Part shown: positions 18,836 to 27,270 of the stretch, piece after piece
Numbering within the stretch: position 1 is the stretch's first letter
Layout of the letters: every line of letters starts with the position of its first letter
Origin: Kiritimatiellales bacterium
GTDB lineage: Bacteria > Verrucomicrobiota > Kiritimatiellia > UBA8416 > JAIOPI01
NCBI GenBank assembly: GCA_945949405.1
Contig: CAMFEP010000005.1
Location: forward strand, 1-34,607
Direction: 5' to 3'
DNA: 34,607 bases
The notes under the pieces: generated by a model
What the model saw: only the letters and a program-made list of their open reading frames with translations
What the model was told of the DNA's origin: nothing
The model's database searches: none
Position numbers and translations under genes: made by a program

Positions 18836-21800
18836 TCAGTTATCCCGAACCGCCTGGATCCGATAGACCGCATTGCTGTTGGAAGATATTGCCCACACGA
18901 AGCTGGTGGCGACAAGCGTGGGCGGTTCATTGGTGAGCAACGTTTCCCATTCCGTTCCCGTTGCTGCCGGGGTTCCAGCCTGTTGTAGGTACTGCCAAGC
19001 TTCGACGCCCCCTTGCCACTCAATGCGAATGCCTTGCGGTACCAATTGAATGCTGGTGATGGCCAGCTGAGAGTTCGCATCAATCGGATCCGTATCGGCC
19101 GCGTGCTCCTCCACCAAATCCATATGATCACCGTCTGAATCACTGAAATCCGCAGACCCATCCGTGGGCAACCCATAGCCGAGCAACCGGCCCCACGGAA
19201 TCCCCGCCGCCGTCAAGCCGTTTGTACTTTCGTACGCACCAATGTCCACAACTCCGCCGATGATGCGCGGACGTCCATCAAGGTCCGTCGCGTCGCTCAT
19301 CCATGAAAAATTGTTTGTGCCGGCGTTGATACATGGCGTTCCTATTTGCAATCGGTAATTGACTGCATTCGTATTCACGAACAATGGCGCATTCGAGCTA
19401 TTGCCGAAACCGGTGGGAAGTGGTGTGGTGACACAATGATCCAGCGTACTGCTGTCCCAGTTTGGTCCAGCCGGGGAGGAATTGTCCCAAAGAATGCAAT
19501 TGTACTGGTAACCACGCCACACTCCGCCGCCGCTCACTGAAGCGCTGTTGTTTGCGAGCGTGCAGTTATAGAGCGAAGATGCATCTGCACCGCCCCCGCG
19601 CGTTGCTGCGAAATTGCCCGAAAATACGCAATTATACAGCTGCCCTCCCCACGCGCCGCCGCCTGTACCAAAGCTGGAACCTAGGGCAGAATTGCCGATA
19701 AGCATGCAATTGCGCAGCAGCCCCACAGCGGAGCCCCCCCCACTGTAGCTGGAGGCGTTTCCAGACAGCGTGCAATCATACAGCGTGCCGCCGTAAGTCC
19801 CGCCGCCGAGTTCACCGACGCTGTTGCTGAACAGCGCACAACTATAAAGTGCGGCATCAAAGGTTCCGCCGCCACGGGTGGCTGAATTGGAGGTGAGAGT
19901 GCAGTCGACGAGAGTGCTGTAGTATGCCCCCCCTCCATCCACGGCGAAGTTGCCAGATAACGTGCAGGTGTGAAGCGTGCCCCCTTGCGCTCCGCCGCCT
20001 TGAATAGCGGAGTTGCCGACGATCACACAGTTGCTAAGGACGCCGCTATTCTCACACGAAACGCCTCCTCCGCCATAATCCAGGCCAGAACCTGTCCCCG
20101 ATCTCGTAAATCCATTTGTCAGCATGAATCCTTTAAGAACCGCTTTCGGTCCTAAGTACGCGCAACGAACGGCCCCAACGCCAAACGGCCCATTCCCCTT
20201 GATTGCCGTCGCACCTGGACCACTCACGCTGCGTACCACGACCGCGTTGGTGATTGCCACCCTGTTCGTTAGGACTCCATGAATGGGCCGACCGCCACTG
20301 GCGTACACTCCGCTGGCTACAAGAATCGTCGCGCCCGCCACCTCTACCGCGTCCATCGCGTCCTGTATGTTCGTCGCGGCCGTGTCCCACGATGTGTATG
20401 GTGCAGACGGAGACGGATTGGTCCAGTTGGCGTAATGGAGTGGCGACTCCACGACCACGACGGTCACCGAAGCCGCAACCCCAATCAAGTCGCTCTCATT
20501 GTATGCTGATAGCGTTACCACATACGCCCCCGTCGTCGACCACGTGTGCGAAGCCCAAGGACGATTGCTCACCATCGATGCGTCACCCCAACTCCAACGA
20601 CTGCCTGAAATTTTCCCTTCGGTCCGGGCTTTGAAGTCCACCGAAAGTCCTGTGGCGAAAAGCGTGTACTCCGGTTCGATGGCCACACTCATGGAGCCCG
20701 TCACGGCGCCCGGCAAATACTCGTCACAACCGATCGATGGCGGGGTTGCCCATGGTTCACCCTCAATGTCCAAGCCACTGACGAAAGCGGTACTTCCATT
20801 AGCGATACAGGGCGATTCAGCGCTCAGGGCCCATGAGCCGGAAAAAAGAGGGTCTTGATCAATGTTTCCTTCTCCGAATGAAAGCGGCATGGCGCAAGAA
20901 TTGCTCAACGTGCAGTTATCGTAGTTCTCTCCTCGAAGCGCAGAATTGTGCCAGAGAATGCTATTGCAGAGCGTGCTGTCCGTCGCGCCACCGCCGACGA
21001 AGCTGGCGGTGTTTCCACTGAGTGTGCACTGAAGGAGCGTGCTGAAGTGTACGCCGCCACCCCACTGGGCGGAATTGTCATAAAGCGCACAATTTTTGAG
21101 CGTTCCACTGAAGGCTCCTCCTCCCGTAGCGGCGGAGTTACCGGTGAAGCTGCAGTTGTAGCAAGTAGCCCCGTAAACCCCTCCAGCCTTATCAGAAGCT
21201 GTGTTGTCGGCGATTAAACACCTGTACAGCGAATACGAGGTGTTCCCGTGCGTTGCGCCCCCATCGTCTACGGCAACGTTCTCCACAAGAATGGAGTCGT
21301 ATAAGGTACAATTATAGGTGCCACCGCCATCTTCCCCAGCCAAGTTATTTGAGAGAGTGCAATTATACAGTTTGCCACCATATGCTCCTCCGGCGTTCAA
21401 AGCGGCGATGTTTCCCGAGACAATGCAGTTGGAAACAATCCCGCCGGTATCGCACCAAACCCCGCCGCCGTTTAACACGCGTTCGGGTAAAAATCCAGAT
21501 GCTACAGATCGGGTGTAACCGTTCGTCAACGTGAACCCCTGAAGGCACGCCCCGTTCCCCACATAGGCGCAGCGAACTGCACTGTTCCCCGAAGGCCCAA
21601 GCCCTTTGATGATCGTCACGGCTGGGCCATTAACGCTTTGCACGATCACAGCCCGGTCAATCGCCACCCGGTTCGGCACGACGTAAACGGCCCGCCCCCC
21701 AGTGTCGTACACACCGTTGGTCACGAGAATCGTGTCGTTTGAAGATGCCGCATCGACTGCCGCTTGGATCGTGTGTGCCGCAGTATCCCACGAAATAAAG

Positions 21801-21916
21801 CCAGCGCCAGGACTGGGACTATTTGTCCACACGTAACGGGTGGTTGCCAAGGCAGCGCTTGAGAGAGCCAAATTGAAGACGAAAAACAGACAGTGGGATC
21901 GGACCCGTAAGCGCAT
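18836..21916 (-). CDS. secreted parallel beta-helix protein with central PKD domain
   Basis: 1026 residues. Start at MRLRVRSHCLFFVFNLAL (21916), giving a signal peptide and a GAGG Shine-Dalgarno 5 nt upstream; the longer frame spoils both. The protein is an internal duplication. Each half opens with a segment like SWDTAATNIQDAMDAV, then V-VRSV-GP--T-IKG. Ladders of about 22-residue repeats NCTLSGNSA--GGGA follow, i.e. right-handed beta-helix coils as in pectate-lyase-like and choice-of-anchor-Q proteins. Between the halves (about 440-510) lies a PKD domain (RWSWGDASMVSNRPWASHTW). After DLDGRPRIIGGVVDIGAYES comes a calcium-loop-like SDSDGDHMD and a C-terminal beta domain ending VYRIQAVRDN. Probably a surface or extracellular protein; no catalytic residues recognised. 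It appears less GC-rich than its neighbours, and it is flanked by copies of the adjacent gene's 3' end, which suggests insertion. Confidence 0.88.
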   Translation of the reverse strand: MRLRVRSHCLFFVFNLALSSAALATTRYVWTNSPSPGAGFISWDTAAHTIQAAVDAASSNDTILVTNGVYDTGGRAVYVVPNRVAIDRAVIVQSVNGPAVTIIKGLGPSGNSAVRCAYVGNGACLQGFTLTNGYTRSVASGFLPERVLNGGGVWCDTGGIVSNCIVSGNIAALNAGGAYGGKLYNCTLSNNLAGEDGGGTYNCTLYDSILVENVAVDDGGATHGNTSYSLYRCLIADNTASDKAGGVYGATCYNCSFTGNSAATGGGAFSGTLKNCALYDNSAQWGGGVHFSTLLQCTLSGNTASFVGGGATDSTLCNSILWHNSALRGENYDNCTLSNSCAMPLSFGEGNIDQDPLFSGSWALSAESPCIANGSTAFVSGLDIEGEPWATPPSIGCDEYLPGAVTGSMSVAIEPEYTLFATGLSVDFKARTEGKISGSRWSWGDASMVSNRPWASHTWSTTGAYVVTLSAYNESDLIGVAASVTVVVVESPLHYANWTNPSPSAPYTSWDTAATNIQDAMDAVEVAGATILVASGVYASGGRPIHGVLTNRVAITNAVVVRSVSGPGATAIKGNGPFGVGAVRCAYLGPKAVLKGFMLTNGFTRSGTGSGLDYGGGGVSCENSGVLSNCVIVGNSAIQGGGAQGGTLHTCTLSGNFAVDGGGAYYSTLVDCTLTSNSATRGGGTFDAALYSCALFSNSVGELGGGTYGGTLYDCTLSGNASSYSGGGSAVGLLRNCMLIGNSALGSSFGTGGGAWGGQLYNCVFSGNFAATRGGGADASSLYNCTLANNSASVSGGGVWRGYQYNCILWDNSSPAGPNWDSSTLDHCVTTPLPTGFGNSSNAPLFVNTNAVNYRLQIGTPCINAGTNNFSWMSDATDLDGRPRIIGGVVDIGAYESTNGLTAAGIPWGRLLGYGLPTDGSADFSDSDGDHMDLVEEHAADTDPIDANSQLAITSIQLVPQGIRIEWQGGVEAWQYLQQAGTPAATGTEWETLLTNEPPTLVATSFVWAISSNSNAVYRIQAVRDN

Positions 21917-21934
21917 AAAAGCCTCGTATGGCGG

Positions 21935-21973
21935 ATTGTAACACACGAGCACGAGGAGTGCAGCTATCCTCGT
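21935..21973 (-). promoter_or_regulatory. putative beta-helix gene promoter with 7-bp dyad
   Basis: On the minus strand, an extended -10 TGT-TACAAT (the TACAAT is at 21940-21935) lies 18 nt before ATG 21916. Upstream, ACGAGGA (21951-21957) and TCCTCGT (21967-21973) form a perfect inverted repeat with a 9-nt gap, overlapping the -35 region like an operator. The gene could thus be expressed independently of the export operon. Confidence 0.45.
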
Positions 21974-22067
21974 AGGCTGATAAAATTCACGTTGTAACTG
22001 GTCGCTGTTTCTAACTCGGTCAGGTGGATGCCAGGGCGGCCCTAAAACAAAAATTAGCCATCACATT

Positions 22068-22664
22068 TTATCGCCCCCGCACCCCTTCCACGCCGCTGAT
22101 CTCGGCGCGCCAGGCATCGTTGAGCGCCCGCTGCGCGTCTTGATAAAATGGCGGCCGCGATTCGAGCAAGGCCAGCCTCTCCAGGGCTTCCCGGTAACGT
22201 CCCGCCTTGCCATACAACTCGACCATCACCACATGGTTGTAGGGCTCCCAGTATTGCCAGTCAACAAAGGCTTCCCATTTGCGCACGGCTTCGCGCAGGG
22301 AATGCCGCTCCGTCAGCCGCATGTCGAGCATGCGTAACTGGCTGGACCATGGATTCAAGGCCTGCCCCGCCGCGCACCAGCGCGCCGCCGTATCCAACCG
22401 GTCCACACGCTCCCCCCCGGCTTCATCAACGCGCGTATACCAAGCCGTCTCGGCGGTCAGGATGCATAGCAGATCGTTGTAGGGATAAAACCCGTGGGCG
22501 CGCTCCGCCGCGACGAAAGCACGATCGGGATCAGCCTTCCAAGGGCCATACTTGCATTGAAAATACAGCAATTGTGCCAGTTCCGCGCGCACGCCATGCA
22601 CAACGCCCGCCACGCCAATCACAGCCAGCGCCAGCCCGGCCACCACAATTCCCAAACGTCGCAT
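22068..22664 (-). CDS. small membrane-anchored helical (TPR-like) protein of the export block
   Basis: 198 residues. An N-terminal membrane helix (about 4-24, LGIVVAGLALAVIGVAGVV) is followed by alpha-helical sequence resembling TPRs: FVAAERAHGFYPYNDLLCILTAET, WCAAGQALNPWSSQLRMLDMRL, and VMVELYGKAGRYREALERLALLE. The pattern resembles the C-terminal TPR tail seen on some O-antigen ligase/polymerase (Wzy-like) proteins, but the polytopic ligase part is absent, so the function is open. It lies 69 nt after the Wza-like gene, with a REP and a TATCAT box between them. Its last 13 codons are duplicated beyond the beta-helix gene. Confidence 0.7.
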   Translation of the reverse strand: MRRLGIVVAGLALAVIGVAGVVHGVRAELAQLLYFQCKYGPWKADPDRAFVAAERAHGFYPYNDLLCILTAETAWYTRVDEAGGERVDRLDTAARWCAAGQALNPWSSQLRMLDMRLTERHSLREAVRKWEAFVDWQYWEPYNHVVMVELYGKAGRYREALERLALLESRPPFYQDAQRALNDAWRAEISGVEGVRGR

Positions 22665-22676
22665 GGGGAAGGACCA

Positions 22677-22718
22677 ATGATATGCAAGCAGGTGGCCCGT
22701 GCGCTCCGCGCGCGGGCA
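22677..22718. repeat. REP family C copy 4 abutting a -10-like TATCAT
   Basis: AGGTGGCCCGTGCGCT followed by CCGCGCGCGGGCA (22690-22718) is the fourth GTGG-headed unit. On the minus strand TATCAT (22682-22677) lies just downstream, 12 nt before ATG 22664. The -35 region of any promoter here would therefore be REP sequence. Confidence 0.75.
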
Positions 22719-22733
22719 CTGCCTTGACTCGGC

Positions 22734-23552
22734 CTACAGGAAAATCCGCCGCTCAACCACGATAATGTCCATGGCGTGGATCAGGAAATCCTCCACATCG
22801 CGATCTTCCATGCGCGTGGCGTTCAACACGTTGACCTCGTCGCCGCGGATCACCTTGATCTTGGTTTCTTTGGCGTAATCCGTATACCCACCCGCCGCGG
22901 TGATCGCCATGATCAGCGTGGTGTTACCGGTGAGCGGATACTTTCCGGGCCGGATCACCTCGCCGCGCACGAAGTAGGAATCTTCCTGCGCCACGATGAT
23001 CACCGTGAGGTTCCGGTAAAAACCGCCGTCAATGTAGGCGGCTTTGATTTTACGTTCCGCCTCGGCGGTTGTGAGCCCCTCCACATTTACCAGGCCGATT
23101 AACGGCAGATTGACATTGCCATCGCCGTCAATCACCTCGGCAACTTCTTCGGGCCGAGGAATCGCCCGCAAGCCAATGTTCACGCGGTCATCGCGCTTCA
23201 AGAGCCGCGAAGGACTCTGGGCCGGCCCGCTGGCGGCATCCCCGGACTGACCCGAGATCCCGCCCCCGGTACCGTCGTCGGTGATCGTGGCGGCATACGT
23301 CCCGGGCTCCCCAGGTAACAGGGTTCCCGGCTCAATCGCCGCGGACTCCCCCGACTTCCAGGGCATGCGGTCCCCGGCCTGCACATCCGGCGTGTAGGCC
23401 GCCACGCGCTGGCCCGCCAGCGGATCCGTCGCGCAACCGCTGGCAAGCACGCACAACCACGCCGCCAGCACCGCACCACGCAAGGCCGCACCGCGTAAGC
23501 CCGCCGCCGCCCACATCCGCATCCGCTGCCCCATGGCACGTATCCCTTGCAT
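22734..23552 (-). CDS. Wza-like polysaccharide export lipoprotein
   Basis: 272 residues from 23552; the in-frame ATG at 23534 has AAGGGA upstream and may be the true start. A signal peptide ends in a lipobox LASGC (Cys40), giving an outer-membrane lipoprotein. The Poly_export (SLBB-preceding) domain is about 115-190: DDRVNIGLRAIPRPEEVAEV and GNVNLPLIGLVNVEGLTTAEAERKI. A single SLBB domain follows (YFVRGEVIRPGKYPLTGNTTLIMAITAAGGYTDYA, about 200-240). It is shorter than E. coli Wza (about 380), with one SLBB instead of two and no C-terminal pore helix. A separate outer-membrane barrel, encoded two genes upstream, may therefore provide the pore. It starts 6 nt after the BY-kinase stop, so the two are translationally linked. 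Confidence 0.92.
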   Translation of the reverse strand: MQGIRAMGQRMRMWAAAGLRGAALRGAVLAAWLCVLASGCATDPLAGQRVAAYTPDVQAGDRMPWKSGESAAIEPGTLLPGEPGTYAATITDDGTGGGISGQSGDAASGPAQSPSRLLKRDDRVNIGLRAIPRPEEVAEVIDGDGNVNLPLIGLVNVEGLTTAEAERKIKAAYIDGGFYRNLTVIIVAQEDSYFVRGEVIRPGKYPLTGNTTLIMAITAAGGYTDYAKETKIKVIRGDEVNVLNATRMEDRDVEDFLIHAMDIIVVERRIFL

Positions 23553-23558
23553 CCGTCG

Positions 23559-25712
23559 TCAGCCCTTCTTCCCAGGCACTTTCGGCGGCTTGACGGTGTT
23601 CTCCGCGTCTTCGCCGCCGCGCCGTGGAGAATAATAGGAGTAGCTGTAGTGGTAATAATACGAATAGTCCTGGGAAATGTTGATCTTGTTCAAAACCACC
23701 CCCACCAGCTTCCCGCCGGCGTTTTCCACCATCGCCTTGGCGCGCATCGACACCGAGCGCGGATACTTGCGATGCTGCACCACAAGCAGCACGCCATCCA
23801 TCTCGCGTACCAGCAGCGAGGCGTCGCTCACGCCGATGATCGGCGGCGCGTCGAAGATCACCAGGTCGTAACGCCCCAGCGCTTCCTGCACAAGCTCCTT
23901 CATCCTCGGCGTGTCCAGCAGCCCGTGCACACCCGTATTCAGTTTGCCGCTGGGCAGGAAATCCAGCCGCTCCTGCTCCGTGTGCACCACGGCCTCCTCC
24001 AGCGTCGCCTCCCCCACGATGACGTTCGCCAGGCCCACCGTGTTCGGCACGCCCAGGATCTTGTGCTGGCGCGGCCGGTGCAGGTCCGAATCGACGATCA
24101 ACACCTTGTCCCCCAGCTGCGCGCAGACGTATGCCAGGTTGAAGACGGTCAGCGATTTGCCTTCCGCCATGCTGCCGCTGGTGATGCAAAACGCCCGCCC
24201 CTTTTTGACGCGCTCGGAAAACCGCACGTTCGTCCGCAGCATGCGATAGGCCTCGGCGTGATCGCGGTAGGCGCGCTTGTCCGTAAAGGCCTCAACCTTT
24301 TGCGGAATCACGCCAATCACCGGGAGCTCCATGAAACGCTCGACGTCGTCGATGGTCTTGACCGAGGTGTCAATGTACTCCACGAAATAGGCCAGGCCCA
24401 TGCCCGCGCAAAGCCCCATGAACACACTCAAAATAATATTCAGCACCACGTTCGGACTCACGAAGTCGTCGGCCTCGGCCGCCTTGGCGGGGGTGATCAC
24501 CTCCACCGTCGTGGCGGGAATGTCGATTTCGATCTCTTCCTCGACGTAGCGCATCTCGAGCGCGTCCGCGATTTTGCGCGCGTGCTCGAGTTCCTCCAAC
24601 GCCCGGTCGAATTCCTGGTAGCCGCTGGCTTCGGACGTGATTTCAGTTGCGCGCAGCCGGTTCAACTCAGTTTCCAAGGTGTCGAACTGCGCCTTGACCG
24701 CCTCGTATTCATGCTTGAGGCCGGTTTTTAATCCATTCAGCGCATCGGTGACTTGTCTTTCGAGCTGGGCGATCGTGGCCTCGACGCTGATGACTTCCGG
24801 GTGCTTGGGGCCGAGGGAGGACATCGCGTCGGCCCGGCGCGCCTCCGCTTCGCGCTTGGCTTTTACCAGCGCCGCCAGCGCGGGGTCTCCCACCAGGTAC
24901 GGCGCCGCATCGTTCAGTTCGCGGGGCGAGAGGCTGATGGCCTTCTCATAGCGCGTACGCTTGGACTCCATCTCCATGCGCAATTGCACACGCTCGTCTT
25001 CGTAGCGCGTCAGAATGCGCTTGTCGATCGCGCTTTCCGTGCCCGTCCGCGAGCTGAACACCGTGATGTTGAATTTTCGGCGAATTTCCTCCACCCGGGT
25101 GCTGGCCTCAACCACCTTGCGCTTCTGGTCGTCCAACGCCACCTTCAACGCGTCCAGCGCACCTTCCGTGACCCGCCGCACACGCAGTTGGTTTTGCTCG
25201 CGGTAAACCTCCGCAATTTTGTTCGCGGTCTCCGCGGCCGCAATATGGGCATGGCCCTTGGGTTCGTGGTAATTGAGTTCAATCTGAATCAGGTTGGTGT
25301 CGCGGTAATTTTGAACGCGCAACGCCTTGGTCACATACTTGACCGTGCGGTCGAACGCCTTCTCCGGAGACAGGTTGGCCAGCCCGCCCGCCTCGGAAAG
25401 CTTGCCGACCATCCCCTGACGGCGCACGACTTCCTCGATCACCGGCGGCGACTGGATGATTTCAAACTGGGTGCGCAGGAACAAGGGGTCAAACTGCAGG
25501 CGCTCCTGCTGGAACACCGGCAAGTCCGGCTGCTTTTCCTTCACCTGCACCACGCAGGTCGCCCGGTACACCTTGGGCATCGCCAGCGTAAAGATGATCC
25601 CCGTCAGCACCACGAGGAAGAAAACAGCGAGAACAACTTCTTTGCGCGCCCGGATGATGCGCCAGTAATCAAGAAAATGCAGGGTTTCTTGGGTGTTCGT
25701 CGTCGCTGGCAT
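23559..25712 (-). CDS. Wzz chain-length regulator fused to BY-kinase (Wzc-like)
   Basis: 717 residues, the full-length proteobacterial-style fusion. A Wzz domain begins after LDYWRIIRARKEVVLAVFFL (first membrane helix about 26-46). A long periplasmic coiled-coil region (about 60-420: EHEYEAVKAQFDTLETELNRL and similar) and a second helix (about 424-446) follow. The cytoplasmic tyrosine kinase has Walker A GSMAEGKS (about 510), Walker A' VLIVDSDLHRP and Walker B LVIFDAPP (about 612). The C-terminal tyrosine cluster YSYYYHYSYSYY (about 680-692) is the autophosphorylation site in this family. It controls chain length and assembly with the Wza partner, encoded immediately downstream. The ATG at 25712 has only a weak CGGGA upstream. 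Confidence 0.95.
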   Translation of the reverse strand: MPATTNTQETLHFLDYWRIIRARKEVVLAVFFLVVLTGIIFTLAMPKVYRATCVVQVKEKQPDLPVFQQERLQFDPLFLRTQFEIIQSPPVIEEVVRRQGMVGKLSEAGGLANLSPEKAFDRTVKYVTKALRVQNYRDTNLIQIELNYHEPKGHAHIAAAETANKIAEVYREQNQLRVRRVTEGALDALKVALDDQKRKVVEASTRVEEIRRKFNITVFSSRTGTESAIDKRILTRYEDERVQLRMEMESKRTRYEKAISLSPRELNDAAPYLVGDPALAALVKAKREAEARRADAMSSLGPKHPEVISVEATIAQLERQVTDALNGLKTGLKHEYEAVKAQFDTLETELNRLRATEITSEASGYQEFDRALEELEHARKIADALEMRYVEEEIEIDIPATTVEVITPAKAAEADDFVSPNVVLNIILSVFMGLCAGMGLAYFVEYIDTSVKTIDDVERFMELPVIGVIPQKVEAFTDKRAYRDHAEAYRMLRTNVRFSERVKKGRAFCITSGSMAEGKSLTVFNLAYVCAQLGDKVLIVDSDLHRPRQHKILGVPNTVGLANVIVGEATLEEAVVHTEQERLDFLPSGKLNTGVHGLLDTPRMKELVQEALGRYDLVIFDAPPIIGVSDASLLVREMDGVLLVVQHRKYPRSVSMRAKAMVENAGGKLVGVVLNKINISQDYSYYYHYSYSYYSPRRGGEDAENTVKPPKVPGKKG

Positions 25713-25840
25713 GTTGTCCCGTTACGCAATGGGGAATCCCCGGCCCCTTCCGGCGGCCGCGGTTCCTCCGGGCCCATCCGCAACGCAAACGCCCTCGCAT
25801 CAGCCGTTCATCACGGCGCCGCGGGGGCGTTGGCGGCGAC

Positions 25841-27064
25841 TCAGAAATCCAGATGCAGCTCGACCGACGAGGTGTTCTTCTGGAAACTCTCCGCGACGTC
25901 CGAACTGATGTCTTCGTACATCTGGCGCAGCCTCAGTTGCGCGGTCTCTTTCAACTTCCAGGCCACATGGCCCGTCACGACGGTGGTCGTCTCGTCGCCA
26001 TCAGAGTCCTTCGCAGGCAGCGGCGCACCCGCGGGCAGCGTGTCTTCTGAATACGTGCTCACACGGTACGTCCCGTCCACCCCCACGGTGACGATCGCCG
26101 AGGTGTCCACTTCCACACCGCCGCGAAATTCCGTGTACTCCTGCGAGGCGAAGGGATAGACGTCCGCGTCGCGCACGCCGTGCCCCAGCGAACCGTGGAT
26201 GCGGAACGCCGGCTGCGGCGCCAGCGTGATGTCGGCCAGCGCATAGGGAAAGACTTCGGAGTCCAGCGTGTCGTCGGAATACGACACCGACTGCGCGCCC
26301 ACATCCAGCCCGCCGCGCACCTGGGGGCTGAACACCATCTCAGCGCCCGCCGAACCCATCATCACGTCAAAATCGCGATCGATGCCAAGCGCACTCTCGT
26401 AGCTGTAAAGCGAAATTCCGCCCATGCCATGCACGGCCAGCGAACGCGTCACCTGGCGCCACAGCAGGAGTTCCGCCTGGTTACGGTCTTCATCCGATTC
26501 GTCGGCAACATCGTCGTCATCGTAACGCTTGAGCGTGTTGCGCGCCAGCACGTCGGCATGCGTCAGCGGATTGATGTCCTGGCGCAGGCCCAGTTCGACC
26601 CGGTTCAAAATATAACTGCGGTTGTCTCGCACCGTGCTACCACCTTCCTCGATGGAAGGATCGTCCTGGAAATCGAGCTTCTCCAACAGGCGCAGGTGCG
26701 TCCGTTCGGAGGCATCCATCTTGAGGTTCAGCCCCAGATCGTGCAGCAACTCGACATCGTTTTGAATGTCGATCGGATTTTCGCGGTAGCGCAGCGACGG
26801 CTCGTAAAAGAAATTCAGCGTCGTGCGCTCCGAATCCAGAAACACATCGATGCGCGGCGTGACGTAGAAATCGAAGGTGCTTTCCTTGTCAGTCTCGGTG
26901 GCATCACGGTTGTCCGTATAGTCGCCGCGCAGCGAAAGCCCAAGATTGATCGCGTCCTGGTCCTCCGGGCGATCCCCGTCGACCGCTTCCGGGTCCGCGC
27001 CAAACGCATTCATGCGCACCGCCATGCACACCACCAACACGATCAGAATCCAGATTTTCGTCAT
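25841..27064 (-). CDS. outer-membrane beta-barrel protein of the polysaccharide export locus
   Basis: 407 residues. Start at MTKIWILIVLVVCMAV (27064), which gives a signal peptide and a GGAG Shine-Dalgarno 6 nt upstream; the longer frame adds 54 residues. After a short acidic segment the rest is alternating hydrophobic/polar strands with aromatic girdles: INLGLSLRGDYTDNRD, STFDFYVTPRIDVFL, TTLNFFYEPSLRYRE. It ends in SSVELHLDF, a classic BAM-recognised last strand with terminal Phe. This matches the outer-membrane barrels that accompany Wza/Wzc in exopolysaccharide loci. It is the first gene of the probable operon and has the best promoter of the window. A role as the exit pore is an inference. 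Confidence 0.85.
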   Translation of the reverse strand: MTKIWILIVLVVCMAVRMNAFGADPEAVDGDRPEDQDAINLGLSLRGDYTDNRDATETDKESTFDFYVTPRIDVFLDSERTTLNFFYEPSLRYRENPIDIQNDVELLHDLGLNLKMDASERTHLRLLEKLDFQDDPSIEEGGSTVRDNRSYILNRVELGLRQDINPLTHADVLARNTLKRYDDDDVADESDEDRNQAELLLWRQVTRSLAVHGMGGISLYSYESALGIDRDFDVMMGSAGAEMVFSPQVRGGLDVGAQSVSYSDDTLDSEVFPYALADITLAPQPAFRIHGSLGHGVRDADVYPFASQEYTEFRGGVEVDTSAIVTVGVDGTYRVSTYSEDTLPAGAPLPAKDSDGDETTTVVTGHVAWKLKETAQLRLRQMYEDISSDVAESFQKNTSSVELHLDF

Positions 27065-27133
27065 GATGATCTCCAAACCGCGCCGCGCCACATGCTTTAC
27101 GCTCTCCGGCTGCAACGCAACCGTATGCCCGCG

Positions 27134-27162
27134 TTTGTATCGGAAAGCCCCCGTACCGTCAA
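27134..27162 (-). promoter_or_regulatory. putative export-operon promoter (TTGACG-N17-TACAAA)
   Basis: On the minus strand, TTGACG (27162-27157) and TACAAA (27139-27134) are exactly 17 nt apart. The implied leader is about 63 nt and ends in a good Shine-Dalgarno sequence. This is the closest match to the sigma70 consensus in the window. Confidence 0.6.
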
Positions 27163-27209
27163 CCCTCAAACCCCCGGGTCGGATGTCCGGCACACATTTT
27201 CCCGGTCCA

Positions 27210-27244
27210 CAATCGGCAATCTTCAATTTTCAATTTTCAATCTC
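27210..27244. repeat. heptamer array CAATCGG/CAATCTT/CAATTTT x2/CAATCTC
   Basis: Five consecutive 7-bp units each start with CAAT. The array overlaps the -35 region of the rnhC promoter. Confidence 0.7.
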
Positions 27245-27262
27245 CTGCCCACCCCCTATCAT
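27234..27262 (+). promoter_or_regulatory. putative rnhC promoter (TTTTCA-N17-TATCAT)
   Basis: TTTTCA (27234-27239), supplied by the heptamer array, is 17 nt from TATCAT (27257-27262). Eight nucleotides lead to ATG 27271, with no Shine-Dalgarno sequence, so the mRNA would be almost leaderless. Confidence 0.45.
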
Positions 27263-27270
27263 GCCCGCCC

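Noticed and set aside
22021-22067. Rho-independent terminator after the small membrane protein gene
   Set aside because: AGGGC-G-GCCCT is a short hairpin, but the T-run precedes rather than follows it in the direction of transcription.
23559-25712. Defective P-loop in the BY-kinase
   Set aside because: The usual Pro-Gly is Met-Ala, but GSMAEGKS still fits GxxxxGKS, so the kinase is probably active.
24753-26159. 468-codon + strand frame
   Set aside because: Spans the antisense of two well-supported minus strand genes (Wzc-like and barrel).
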